Below are positions 33,517 through 44,698 of a stretch of 64,000 nucleotides of DNA, one piece after another (the stretch's first letter is position 1; each line of letters begins with the position of its first letter). A program made the translations under genes and the position numbers. The notes beneath the pieces were generated by a model. The model searched no databases, was not told where the DNA came from, and worked only from the letters and a program-made list of their open reading frames with translations. Source of the DNA: Triatoma infestans (lineage: Eukaryota > Arthropoda > Insecta > Hemiptera > Reduviidae); contig JAAEAF010014531.1 in assembly GCA_011037195.1 (NCBI GenBank), forward strand, positions 1-64,000. Direction: 5' to 3'.

Positions 33517-34782
33517 GTGACGGGTCAAAGTGAAAAGTTCTCGGCCTTGCCCATAGATGGTATTCTACAAATGAAATTACTGTTTTGTTATGTTGGCACA
33601 CTTGTTGCAAAAGTAAATACCAAATGTGAATTTGATCAGACAAATAGTTTGTTTTAGAAGGTTGTTTAAAATAAGCGTGTTTTGTCTTTTTGTCAAAATG
33701 AATAAACTTGAATACCATTCCGTCATAAAAATCTTGGTTTATCGCCGACAGAATTTCATCCAAAGTTGGTGAAAGTGTATAAGGAATCTGCAGTAACAGT
33801 AAAACAAAATGGATGGCTGAGTTTAAACGTGATCGTACATTGCTTGAAGATTATCCACGAGTAGGATGGCCTAAAACTACCGAAGAAAATATCGAGAAGA
33901 TACATAATATGATTCTAGATGGTCGATGATTAAAGGTGTATGAGATAGCTAAGGCTGTAAACATCTCAGAAAAAAAAGGGTATGGCACGTTTTACATGAA
34001 GAATTCAGAAAGCTTTGTGCAAGATGAGTGCCGCATTTTTGTTAAAGGCTGATCACAAACAAATGACAGAAATCGAGTTTCTCAGCAATGTTTGTGCCGT
34101 TTTAAGAAGAATCCAACCGATTTTCTGCGCTGATTAGTTACGATGAAACATGGGTTCACCACTTTACATCTGAGTCAAAACAATAGGCCAAGTAATGGGT
34201 AGAAGCTGGTGGCTCTGCGTCGAATAAAGACAATCGCATCAGATGAAAACACTATGGTTACTGTTTTTTTGGGATCCCAAAGGGATTCTTTTAATTGAGT
34301 ACCTGCCAAAGGGTCGAACCATTAATGAAGGATAGTAGCACATCTTCTTAGCCAACTAGATGGAAAAATTAGAGAGAATAAGCCTGGTTTACAAAAGAAA
34401 AACACTCTCTTTTGCCAGGACAATGCACAAAGGCGCTTTGGCAATGGGTAAATTGAGGGATTTGAAGTATGATTTGAACATCTTCCCTGATTGCCAGATT
34501 TAGTCCCCTCTGATTTTCACCTATTTCTAAGACTTAAGAAATTTGAGGTTAGGAAACGTTTTGGGTCAAATGAAGAGTTGATAGTAGCAGTATATGGATA
34601 TTTTGAAGAACTTCCAGAATCGCAATTCAGGGAAGGAATTCAATTATTGGAGAAATGTTGGACATAAAGGGAGACATTGTTAGAACTAAAGGGAGACTAC
34701 ATTGAGAAATAAATGCATTTTTAAAATTAAAAAAAACTCATTTTCACTACTACTGGGCCGAGAACTTTTCACCTTCCCCACC
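33517..34782 (+). mobile_element. Full-length but inactive mariner element
   Basis: A 1266-bp element flanked by TA (33515-33516 and 34783-34784) with imperfect terminal inverted repeats sharing GTGAAAAGTTCTCGGCC. The plus strand, read across several frames, gives a mariner transposase. MNKLEYHSVIKIL starts at 33698. WMAEFKRDRTLLED lies near 33812, IEKIHNMILDGR near 33892, and SYDETWVHHFT (first catalytic Asp region) near 34137. CQDNAQ (second Asp) lies near 34420, PDLVPSDFHLF (third Asp) near 34495-34525, and LELKGDYIEK ends near 34712. At least six stops or frameshifts are present. This subfamily differs from the deleted element at 3597-4515 in termini and protein. Confidence 0.88.
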
Positions 34783-35350
34783 TACTGGCACCTAAAATTC
34801 ACACATTCTGTGCAAGGATAGTTGTGCGTGCAACTACTTGGGTTTACCACACCCTGCATGCAGCTATAGCTCACTCAGATTTACTCATAGTATACTATAA
34901 TGATGTTGAGTTAAACATGTATTTCAAATCCCCGAACTACGAAAAAAAATTATCTACATTTTGGTCAAAAAATGGAACAAGGAATGGTCTACATTTTGTG
35001 TATGTATGTGAACAAAGTATCTCAAAACGAAAGTCGCAACAAGATTAAACTTGGTATTCCGTTTAGGAACTACCACCGCATTTGACAAGGGGCAAAATCC
35101 ACCAACTGAAAATGCGACTTCTAATTAGTTAATCCAGTCTTTCGTAATTTTTTCAAAAATGAATCCGACGATGTAAACATTATATACTGACTAAAGACAT
35201 AAATAAATACCTACCTATTTCTTTTTATTAAAAACACCTTCCTTTCAAATTGTTGATTTTTAGAGGGGCCTCGAGAACAGTAAGCACTAATCTTTCCCTA
35301 AAGTACCACTTCAATGCAATTTTAGTTCTAAGATCTAAATAACATTAATG
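34783..35350. other. Spacer with a repeat V fragment
   Basis: 34965-35085 on the minus strand matches the centre of repeat V: GTATGTGAACAAAGTATCT followed by TTGGTATTCCGTTTAGGAAC. Nearby 34820-34860 (CAACTACTTGGGTTTACCAC) resembles the 5' module of the SINE-A-related composite at 38807. Otherwise nothing is recognised. Confidence 0.45.
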
Positions 35351-35425
35351 TAGTGGAAGAAGCAAATGGAAAAATTGAAATAATTTCAGAAAACAGTTTA
35401 GTTAATTATAACTTTAGAAAAAGTG
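35351..35425 (+). mobile_element. 5' end of the hAT-like element family
   Basis: TAGTGGAAGAAGCAAATGG and following words match the starts of the elements at 6105 and 56197. No matching 3' end lies nearby. A weak candidate at about 36720-36840 would put two insertions inside it. Confidence 0.5.
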
Positions 35426-35729
35426 TACATTAGTGCGGTGAAATGAAATTAGAACTATTAGAGACTATCCAGGTACAAGACACCGTTACAAGAGAGGTCG
35501 GAGAATTCGGCCACTCTGTGTCTTTTATCCCCTTCTAATCAAATCAAATATAAAATGGCAGGTTTAACTACCAAAAAAGCATTATTTCAACAGTTGTCTC
35601 ACAGCATTCATACAGTATTTATTCAAGAGAAAACATCAGTGCCAGTTATAAGTGTTAATGATTTGAGTTTAAATACTTAATTGCATATATTCATAAGCTT
35701 TTTACATTTATTACAATTAACTTATAATT

Positions 35730-36039
35730 CATCAGAGACATTTTCCGTGGTAGCCTGCTTCATTTTGTGGTCATCGACCGGTTTCGCCCATCTTCAGGAT
35801 GCGTTTGTCAGACAGTGTGATAACACAGACTTGCACACAGAGCAAATCAGTTTACACACTCTGTACACAGTTTATACACACTGAGTGTATAAACTGAATT
35901 TGCTCTGTGCAAGTCTGTGTTATCAGACTGTCTGACAAACGCATCCTGAAGATGGGCGAACGCCTGAAACCGGTCGATGACCACAAAATGAAGCAGGCTT
36001 CCACGGAAAATGTCTCTGAAATGAATCAACCACCACAAT
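35730..36039. mobile_element. Foldback element carrying hammerhead motifs (copy 2)
   Basis: A 310-bp palindrome with arms of about 140 bp (35736-35872 and 35886-36020) and a tiny central loop. It is flanked by AACTTATAATT (35719-35729 and 36040-36050), an 11-bp target duplication. Outer ends read CAGAGACATTTTCCGTGGTA and its complement, shared with copies 3-6. The right arm holds an intact-looking hammerhead core on the plus strand. The left arm has its counterpart on the minus strand, but eight bases of helix II are deleted. Confidence 0.8.
35942..35979 (+). ncRNA. Predicted hammerhead ribozyme motif, copy 2 right arm
   Basis: Helix I strand CATC (35942-35945); CTGAAGA (35946-35952); extra T; helix II GGGC-GAAC-GCCT (35954-35965, one G-U pair); GAAA (35966-35969), whose last A begins helix III ACCGGT (35969-35974); cleavage C (35975); helix I strand GATG (35976-35979), fully complementary to CATC. 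Helix III is a loopless palindrome, implying a dimeric form. Same caveat of one extra nucleotide after A9. Activity untested. Confidence 0.65.
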
Positions 36040-36054
36040 AACTTATAATTGTTA

Positions 36055-36700
36055 TTTCAAGTGAATATATTTATTGTATAGCCTCCCAACCTGGGAACGG
36101 TGATAACTGCGGAAATGATGTAAAACAGGTGGTAAACCAGAGGCTCATGTGCGCCAATAAATGCTACTATGGGCTCCTGAGATACATGAAAAGCCGTAAC
36201 TTATCCAGAATCACAAAATTTACTCTGTATAAATGCGCCCTGTTCTGACGTATGGAGCTGAAGTATGGATCATTACCAAAGCGACAGAGCAAAAGCTATT
36301 CGTATTTGAAAGAAGGATTTTTAAGAAAGATATTTGGTCCAATCAAGGAAAATGGACAATGGAGGATACGTCACAACGAGGAATTGGCAAGGTTGTATTC
36401 AGAAGTGGATGTTGTTAAATATAATATCCATTTGGCAAGACTGCGTTTGGGCCGGGGCTACGTTGTTAGGATGGAAGAAACTGCCATCCCTAGAAGAGTG
36501 CTGTACGGAGAACCGGGAGGGAAAAGTAAGGTTGGTAGGCCGAAAATAAGAAAGCCTGGATCAGCTCACGAATCATGTAAGACAGCTGAATGTCCACGGA
36601 GGCCAAGAATACGCCAAGAATCATGGCGTAGGATTCTTGAGCAGGCCAGGACCCAGTAATGGGTTGTAGCGCCAAGGAGTAAGTAGTAAGTATATTTTTT
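36055..36700 (+). pseudogene. RTE-like endonuclease/reverse transcriptase C-terminal fragment
   Basis: Beginning near 36118 the plus strand encodes NQRLMCANKCYYGLLRYMKS, then LSRITKFTLYKCAL and, after a shift, RPVLTYGAEVW. Next come LFVFERRIFKKIFGPIKENGQWRIRHNEEL and, to about 36550, a glycine/arginine-rich tail (EPGGKSKVGRPKIR). This order (ANKCYYGL, LYK..LRPVLTYG.E.W, FER.I.R.I.GP, RMEE..IPR) is typical of the region after the RT active site in RTE/CR1-like LINEs common in insects. The YADD core is absent, and frameshifts separate the blocks. The 3' end, GTTGTAGCGCCAAGG, is followed by TAAG-like short repeats at 36679-36692, consistent with a microsatellite tail. Confidence 0.8.
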
Positions 36701-38794
36701 TGTAAACAGTGGTGACTACTTACTTATATCTTAAACATATCAACATAAGCCCTTCCATAAGACCTTCCAGTAACATATCAGCGCACATGCTACTATACAA
36801 CTCAACTACACACATACCAATCACATTACATTAACGTGCAGTAGCAATATTGATAGAATTCCAAATTTGAAGGAAATAGCTGTACCGAAAATGGGACTTT
36901 ACAGGATTGGTTTCGAGTTTCCTGTAATTTTCTCGAAAACGACCACAACGATTTCCTTTAATCTATCTGGTATGCTATCTGCTAAGATATATAAACCTAT
37001 CATATTAATTTGTAATCTTTTCCCGATAAAAGAAAATGATTATTTTTCGAAATTATGAAAACTTTGTAGCATTAAATTTTATACTTTACATAAAATTACA
37101 TTAATAACGTTAAGAGAGAGTCGTGCAAGCGTTTCCTGCGAGATTTGTTTCATATTTATGAGACCACAAACATAGATTTTCGGTAAATATTCAATTTCTA
37201 AATATTGACACGATCACAAATAAATTCCACTTAACAAAGTAAGAGAAAGTAAAAATATATTAACAATAACAAATTAAATATTGCATTACGTAAATAATAC
37301 TGGAAATCAACTTGTTTGTTTACTTAGGATGAACCCCCCCCCATGATTAAAAAAAAATATATATATAAAAAAGAAAGAACAAACTGGACTGTTATGTGGT
37401 CACACCGTGTGACAAGTAAACCTGTGGCAGTTAATTATTTTGTTGTGGGAACGAATACAGACATTAAAAAGACTGACATACTCAATCCATATGAGAGAAT
37501 GAGTTAATGTTACCAATGAATCTAAGAAATTAATGTCCTGGATATTCAACATCAACTGTTTCAACCAGTTGGTTTTATAAACATATATAATAATTTCATT
37601 CTGTTCAAATTGTCAAACATGAACGAACGACTGGTAGAAATATTGAAATTTGAAAATGTGTGTGTGTGTGTGTGTATGAGAAAATATTATTATGTTTTAG
37701 CGACGATATTTATGAGAGAAATATATATATAGTATTGGTAGAAAATCTTTTTTAACGATATGGACTAGAAGATAACTAGTAGTTGTGGAGATAGTGTGAG
37801 CTATGGCTCAATTAACAGCAGACCGGTGGTAGATAGCAGCTGTGGTGGATGGAACGTGTGTTGGGCAGAGATACACACACACAAACATACACACACATAC
37901 ACAAACACAAGACCTCATCAGGTCCAGTACGTGCAATGAATATCACCGCACATCAACAACTACTGTCCAACACGTGAGCTGATTCTACAAACACTACTAC
38001 TTGTTACAGTTCCTAAAACAAAATATTACTGTTTAATCACTACTTACAAGATAGTAAAAAAGTGCCAGAATTATTTATTACACCAATCTATCAACTAGTG
38101 ATTAGTATTTAAATTATTTTCTATAATAAATTAAAGTCCGTATATACGCATAGTTAAAAAAAAAAAAAAAAAATGTAGACTTCAGATTGCAATAGAACAA
38201 TGCAAAGAGGAATTTAATAAAAAAATAAAAAATAACTAAGTACTATTAAATATAATTGTTAATATTTCCTTGAATTGTTTCATTAATTCTGTCATATATT
38301 AATGGAGTCATATTTACTTGTTTATTTCACACCATATTTTTATATCCCGTCTCCTGTAATAAATATAATAAATTATAGAAAAGTTGTAGAAAGAAACTTG
38401 TTTAATTCTATGGATAATTTTGTTTCAGTCCAATTTAATATTTATTACTTTGTAGCTTTTCGCACGTTGTAAACGGACATCATCTCTTCCTTATCTTGTA
38501 AACAAAAGTTAATCTTCTATAAATATATATATTTTTTTTTTGTTAACGCCCTTTATTTTTAAAATCTTCCGCTATATTTTAGGTACTATCTTGAAATTTT
38601 TTAACAATGCTCGATTACCGCCTTCTCAAAATATTGGCTACGGAGATTATTAAAAATATTTTTTGTTTTGTTTTGTTTAAATATTGGTTATCCTTAACTC
38701 AACGTTATTCTTGTGTATTTGATTGATCTATTGCAAATAGGATGTCTAGTTTGTGGAGTCAAGTGGCGGCTATTGTGACAAAGTATAATGGACC
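36701..38794. other. AT-rich region with microsatellites
   Basis: A TG tract near 37659-37674, CA-rich DNA near 37872-37910, and an A-run at 38156-38173. No gene or known repeat, apart from the tentative hAT 3' remnant at 36720-36840. Confidence 0.5.
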
Positions 38795-38806
38795 ATCATC
38801 TGGAAG

Positions 38807-39762
38807 CCCGCAAGGGATATCTGTTGCATGCAGTTACTTGGGAAGTAGCGACCAAATGGGTTTACCACAGCTCAGCACTCCATGCAATTCATCAGAATAG
38901 TACACAATACGCTTAAACTATATGCACTCTAATCTTTTCAGACCTCTACAGTTCACTCACTGGTGTTTGACGGTGTAATGATATGGCAAAGTCATTGACA
39001 TCGGCAAAGTCAAACACCAAAGAAATAATAATTTACAACTAGTGGTTCCAGCCAGCTGCTACCTTAACAAAGAGTGGCAGTAATAAAACCTGCGACCTAG
39101 TTGGCCGCCGGCTTCAAAACAGCCGCGGCCAAACAAACGATTAACAAAGCCTTTTCATCAATACTGTACATCAATAAGCAAGCGCCGCGATAAGGTTGGC
39201 CACTGAACTGACTGACCTGAATAAGGTCACCAAACTACGAAGGTCGCACACTAGGACAGATGTCTTGGTGTGAGTGTGAACAACAGTAATATATAAACTC
39301 TATCATATACGACGAGAGGATTATTATATCATCTACGGCCAAACGAGCACGTCTATATACCCGAGCGGCAATTTACAGTTATATTCAAACTTATCATTCT
39401 TTAGTAGTGCATCTTAGTTAGTTATTTTATCATTCTAATTTATCTTCTATTTATTACTAAGTATTTTATTATAATTATTAGTTACCATTTCTAACGTTCA
39501 AAGTATTGTTCAATTATAGTTATTTTTATATAAACCGTTTAATTATTCGAGCACTAACTTCCCAAAATCTCTCAACTAACTTCCGCCCTCTTCAAGACAT
39601 CTGCTACTCCAGGAATCACACATCAAACGATTCCATTACAGCCGTGTTGTCTATAGCTAGAGAACACTGTTCTGAGGCCGGCAATGCACTCATAAGGATC
39701 CGAGGAGCACAAAGATCTTTCAAGTCATAGTGCATATCCCCTTTAAAATAAAAATAATAAAA
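38807..39762 (+). mobile_element. Composite retroposed sequence ending in a SINE-A tail
   Basis: A 956-bp segment flanked by the perfect 12-bp repeat ATCATCTGGAAG (38795-38806 and 39763-39774). It ends in an A-rich tail (AAAATAAAAATAATAAAA), so it has the marks of LINE-mediated retroposition. The first 110 bp (CAGTTACTTGGGAAGTAGC...AGTACACAATACGCTTAAAC) match the 5' module of the long SINE-A copies at 43.4 and 46.8 kb. The last 120 bp (from about 39640) match the SINE-A 3' half. The 700 bp between are unrelated to SINE-A and contain an imperfect palindrome at 38961-39019. The 74-codon frame at 39506 is not convincing as a gene. Confidence 0.68.
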
Positions 39763-39774
39763 ATCATCTGGAAG

Positions 39775-39955
39775 AGTCTGTGGTGTAGGATCGTTGCTCT
39801 ACTAGGTTTTTATCATATAAAGAGCTGGCTTATTCTGTCAAGCCTTGCATCTCAGTCTGCAGTATTGGTTATTCAGACTTCGCGGTGAGTTACTCTATTT
39901 AAATTATACCCCTTTGGTAGAGAGAAGTAACTTGTGTTTTTTTATGTAACTCTCA
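39775..39955. other. Spacer before a LINE 3' end
   Basis: Nothing recognised, though it may belong to the following LINE fragment. Confidence 0.35.
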
Positions 39956-40415
39956 CACGAGAGAGGATATGTACCACGTTTTAGCTGAGTGTTCCATTTT
40001 CTCCGAGTTACGTTCCCTTAAGTTTGTTCGCGATAAAACTATCTAATTCCCACTTGATATTGTTTCTCAATGGCGAAAACAGCATTGGATTATTAATTTT
40101 TTGAGATACGCCTAGCAATTTAGATATAATTTAATTATGGAATTTAATTTTGATTAATTTATTCGTCGTATTATTACTATTCAGGCTCATTTTTCGTTTA
40201 GTTAAATGTCTTGTAGGAAACTAATTTTGTTTTTAAGTTTAAGTGACTTCTTATTTGTATTTTTTATGGTTTTTTTTTCTCCAACTAAGTTTTAGTTAAT
40301 AGTTTGTTTTTAAACTAATGCTTATCTGTTTATTCAATTATTTATCTTATATACTTAATGATTTATTGGCATTTACAACTGCAGGTGCAATTGCCCCGTG
40401 CAATAACACTACCAT
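39956..40415 (+). pseudogene. LINE 3' end, decayed C-terminus of ORF2 plus 3' UTR
   Basis: In one frame the plus strand reads REDMYHVLAECSIFSELR, then after about 20 residues a stop, then DIVSQWRKQHWIINFLRYA and a final stop near 40111. An (E)-D-x-(Y/L)-H-x-L-x-x-C motif followed by a helix ending in an FLxxA-like tail is common at the end of jockey/CR1-like ORF2 proteins. The intact fragment at 58531 has EDLHHLIVICPIYSPIR at the equivalent place. The 300 bp of T-rich sequence after the stop, ending near GTGCAATTGCCCCGTGCAAT, look like a 3' UTR. Confidence 0.5.
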
Positions 40416-40769
40416 GGACATGTTATGAAGGGGATTACCACCCGTTGATACTCTCGAATGATAATGAGATCCCCACCACCCAGTAAATCGCGTGCTTAAC
40501 GCCGTTTTAGACGACAAAGGAAATTTTCAGGAAGATATGAAGATAAAAGGATATCTTAGAAGATTAATGAGAGTAAACGCGAGAATGAAATTTCCCATGA
40601 TTAAGTCTTATGCAAAAGTTACATGTAGATCTGAATGGATGTTCGATATGGAGCATTGGTTTTTTCGGCATAGTATTTTTGGCTGTAAGGTTTGGCGGGG
40701 ATTGATATTGATACGGGGCTGAACCCCACAGTTTGAGTCTGTAAGTCCAATGAAACGAATCCAAACAAT

Positions 40770-41045
40770 TTCAGTTGAAGTATACTTCTGGTTTATGAAT
40801 TTTTTCAGATAACTTCCTGTCAGATCTCAAGATGATGATATCTAAACGGAATGTGAAGTTGGAATTTTTAGCACTTTTCATTTGTAAGCTATACTGTTCA
40901 CACAAATTGCCTAAAAACTAATTTTTCGGACTCTGGCGACCTCGATACGTTTGTTTCCGGTGAAAACTGGTTATCGCAAATTTGACCCGCTCACAATACT
41001 TCCTCTTATCAGCTGTAAGATTGTGTAAAAAGACTATAATAGTAA
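40770..41045 (+). repeat. Dispersed repeat V, partial copy
   Basis: Contains CTAAACGGAAT, GTTCACACAAATTGCC, a CGGACTCTGG block, GTTTCCGGTGAAAACTGG and AATACTTCC in the order of the long copies. Confidence 0.6.
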
Positions 41046-41810
41046 ATAACCTTAACCGTCCACCAAACTTATAACCGCAGTAAAAAATTCTTCATCGTTA
41101 AGCTAACGTTCGAGTTTCGATCCTTATCCCTTATCCCTTGACCAATTTATGCTTCCATTCTTAGCCGATTTTGCTGATACCTATTACATCAACTTTCATG
41201 GAAATTTCACATCGAACTTTATATCAATCCTTTCGCTAAACTCCTTATATCGCCTTCGCTTCCCGACGGTTTAGGCGCCGATGGCTATGAGATCACTTGG
41301 TAAATTACTATTGGGCATGTCTGGGTGACTAACATTCTTGATAATTTGTACACATTTTTATCCAATTTGTTTGTTATACAACATATATGTGTTAATTGTG
41401 TACAACTTGTTCATCCCTTGTCAGTTATTAAGGTTATCTATCGTCTCATTCTCATAATTGGTTTTCAAAAATATAGTTGACATTTGATTTAGTTTAATTC
41501 GATTGCAGATTCTCTAACCATGCTCTTCTTAACCTAGAAGAAGTAGAACAGTAGTTCGTAAGTTTGGTTATTTCTCATAATCACCTTTCGCAATCGATGC
41601 GCACGCTTCCAGAGCCATGATCAACACTTCCTTTTCCTACATTCTGTCAAGGGATTAGATATATTTCGAATTCAACACTAATGTAACATTTCAAGTGATA
41701 TTTCAATTCCAGGCTTCTGTTAGTTCTTGATCCTACATCATTTCTACGGACAAGATTGGAGTAATATGTGTCTGCAGTAAAGCTTTCAATTGTAATTTTT
41801 AGAATTTCTT
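41046..41810. other. No recognisable feature
   Basis: Mixed-composition sequence without coding or repeat signal that I can name. Confidence 0.4.
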
Positions 41811-41834
41811 ATAGTATTTAGTAAAGTAATGCCT

Positions 41835-42019
41835 ATTTTTTCAGGCGGGCTTAACGTCCAACTACCAAATTAGGTGTCGTGGACGGGGGGCGGAAGCACC
41901 TACTTTACTATTAACATTGTTTAAACAAATATAAAATTTAGCAGCTATACGCTGGACTCGAACTGGGGTCCTCCCACTTACAAGTCCATGCTCATAACTA
42001 CTACACTAACACCCGCCCC
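41835..42019 (-). mobile_element. SINE family B, tRNA-derived copy
   Basis: On the minus strand the head reads GGGGCGGGTGTTAGTGTAGT (A-box region) followed by a B box (GTTCGAGTCC). The body then has AAATTTTATATTTG and GTGCTTCCGCCC, and the tail GTTAAGCCCGCCTGAAAAAA. The same sequence occurs on the plus strand at 55643-55826. Flanks 41811-41834 and 42020-42045 match imperfectly over about 24 bp, starting ATAGTATTTA, an old target duplication. Confidence 0.82.
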
Positions 42020-42045
42020 ATAGTATTTATAGTAATAAAATGCCT

Positions 42046-43166
42046 TTTAAAATAAAACAGTCGACATTTCAATTTTGTACTATAAAATGCAAAATTTTCC
42101 CACAGACTAACGGAATTTTCTTATTAATTATATAAAACACTGAAAAAGGTTAGGGTCCTTCATTTATAATTAGTTTAATTCATTGTAAAAAAAAAAAATA
42201 GTAATGACTTAATGTTATAATGTTTATAGAAATATTAAACGCACATAAAACCCATCAATGTTCGTAGTTTTTTTTTCTTTAAATAATAAAGTTATTCATT
42301 AAAAAAGAATTCCTTTGAAATAATTTCCTTAATTTTTTTATTAAAACACACACACACACACATACACACACACACATTCATAACAGTACTATACACACTT
42401 AATTACACACACAACTTTACACTCTCTCTGTCACTCGTACTCGTTTAATTTGTTTTTTACATACAAATGACCATTTCAAGGGGTCAATTCATTCAAATAG
42501 GTTAAGGGCCAATATTGGTTGTGTTAAATTTGATACCAATGCTGATATCATCTAAAGAAAGATTAGAAGACATGAACAAAGGAAGGTTTAATTTTTAAAA
42601 GTGATCTTACCAAGCGAAACTAATACGTTAATATAACGTATTAAATTAAAAATATAAAATTTCAAATCAGTAAAGAATGATAAACTACTAGATTATCATA
42701 AATATAAATTTGATAATTATGCATTAATTAATAATTTAAATAACGAAATGGCTAAAACATAATTTACAATTATAATTAATGTGAAGCTAAATCATTCAAG
42801 ATCTTAGGTAAAAGAATTAGTTATTAAAACATAAGGTTCTTCATTTATTTTTTATATTCGATTTGTTGTAAAAAATTAATATAATTTATTTTATTCTTCA
42901 AAATTAGGTACCACCAAACAGAGGGTGGTGACTCGAACGGTACGTATAATGGTTGGAGTAAGGAGGCTAATGAATGATGTAAATGTATACAAAACAGACA
43001 CAGTACTGACAATTTGTTTTTTACGATATTACCGAGGGGAAGTAGTAAATATAGGATAATGACCGAGCTTAGAGTGATTTCTTGGCGATGTAGGATGGTA
43101 GCATTGGTCGATGGATGTGAGTGGCTTGAAAAGCGAGATGGCAAGTTAGTGTTGAAACACTAATAG
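42046..43166. other. AT-rich region with CA microsatellite
   Basis: A CA tract at 42345-42377. The segment 42905-43140 may belong to the RTE-like fragment that follows, but I could not read its frame with confidence. Confidence 0.45.
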
Positions 43167-43316
43167 TACGGACATGCTAGAGGATGGAAGAAGCAAGGTG
43201 ACCGAAAAACGTATCTTCATGAGCCCGGGGAAAGGAGGAAAAGAAAAAATCAAGAAGCAATAGAAGGAGGAACTGGAGAAGCTATGTCCACGAGAGGACT
43301 GATAGATAATGTCTGA
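43167..43316 (+). pseudogene. RTE-like LINE C-terminal fragment
   Basis: The plus strand encodes YGHARGWKKQGDRKTYLHEP, then GERRKRKNQE and, at the end, AMSTRGLIDNV before a stop. The pattern (W)YGH(V/A).R...(R/K)...L...PG.R.RGR....W......E....RGL is the usual end of RTE-type ORF2 proteins. About 48 codons remain. Confidence 0.5.
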
Positions 43317-43419
43317 GAAGAGAAAGCATTTTAGAGAATTATATTGTCTTTAAAAATATATCTTCAAAATGATATTAATATACCAAATTATTATTATTTT
43401 TTTTAAAATAGTTTTAGGG

Positions 43420-43775
43420 GACAGATCTATTATGCCCCCCGGAGCTTCTCAGGGCACTGCTTGTCTCCAAGCAGTGTTCTCTAACTATAGATAACACCGC
43501 TCATCACTGGACAGTGAGTTGTAGAGGCTCCTAGGAAGAGAGAATCTAAGGGCTGCATGCTGGATTCGAACCCGGGACCTCCCGGGATTGAGCTAATCTC
43601 TTCCTTCTTCCAAAGGGTTAATCCAATTATCTAGGGACCCTAGTTTGTTTACTGTGTTTGTCCTCATCTGTAAAACGTAACGTATATGTAGTTTAACTTT
43701 ATTGTGTACTGTTCTGGCAATATGCATGATTACTGTGCTGTAGGGCGGCTAACCCCCAAGTAACTGTGTACGCGC
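43420..43775 (-). mobile_element. Long SINE-A with extra 5' module
   Basis: On the minus strand: a 5' module (43620-43775, starting near CGTACACAGTTACTTGGGGG), then the tRNA-like head with B box (GGTTCGAATCC), the SINE-A body, and a tail (GAGAAGCTCCGGGGGGCATAA). About 325 bp are nearly identical to the nested copy at 46836-47159. Other SINE-A copies (6794, 44468, 50346) begin at the tRNA head and lack the 5' module. Confidence 0.8.
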
Positions 43776-44457
43776 GTAGGTGTGTCCTCGGAAGCGTAAA
43801 AGATTAAGTGCTTAGTGAAACATGCAAATCCACTAGAATGCATTACAAAATAATTAGAAAGAATGGCATAATTTGTATTTCCTTACCTTGAAGATGTAGA
43901 ATGTGTATGTGTGTAAATATGTTCGTGTGGAGGAAACCTACAGGGAAGGTAAAGTGGTAAATGAAACGGTAAAAAAGCGTGCGTTTGATGATGCGAGTAA
44001 GTCCTCTCGGAAGCTGGTTGGAGGGGGGAGATGAAGAACCTACGCTATAAGCACAATACACCCGAGGAAGCAGTGAATCTTAACAAGAAAGCAGTTTAGG
44101 ATGAAGCAGTTTAGATTCTGATGCGGTAGAACAACATGCGCATATTTTCACTAGGAGAGAACAAGCAGGCAAGTGACGAAAAGGGATGTATGTACTAACA
44201 AGAGAAAGAGGGAGAACGTGGAGGGGGAAACCAACGTCCGGTATCGCGAGAGAAAGACCGAATCCCCGAAAACGCCAGAGAATTGGCGAGAGAGAATTAA
44301 AGGTCTGAAAGTAGGATGTCTGGCCAGACGACGCGCGTGAGAATAGACAGACAAACCTTGCAAGACGACGCAACAAACTGCATGCAACAAATACCTTTTA
44401 CGGGCTATTATTACGTTATAAATATATGTGAAACTGTAGGAATACAATAATTAAATC
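43776..44457. other. No recognisable feature
   Basis: 44110-44350 is purine-rich, with GAGAGA words that deplete stops on the minus strand; the 98-codon frames there are probably an artefact of that bias. Confidence 0.4.
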
Positions 44458-44467
44458 AATAATATTT

Positions 44468-44688
44468 GTTAGGGAGGGGAATAGCGTAATGGACTCCCAC
44501 GCGGAGGACCCAGGTTCGAGTCCCAGCTGTGCTGTCCTTAGATTTTTTTCTTCCTAGGAGCCTCTACAGCTCACTGTCCGGTGATGGACAGTGTTGTCTG
44601 TAACGAAAGAACAGGAGACGGCAGTGCACTGAGAAGGCTCCGGGCGCCAATTACGATAGATGTTGAAGCCCCTTAAATTAAAAATAAT
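44468..44688 (+). mobile_element. SINE family A, complete copy
   Basis: Starts GTTAGGGAGGGGAATAGCGT, with A box-like and B box (GGTTCGAGTCC) in the first 60 bp, the standard body, and an AAT-rich tail. Flanked by AATAATATTT (44458-44467 and 44689-44698). Confidence 0.85.
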
Positions 44689-44698
44689 AATAATATTT

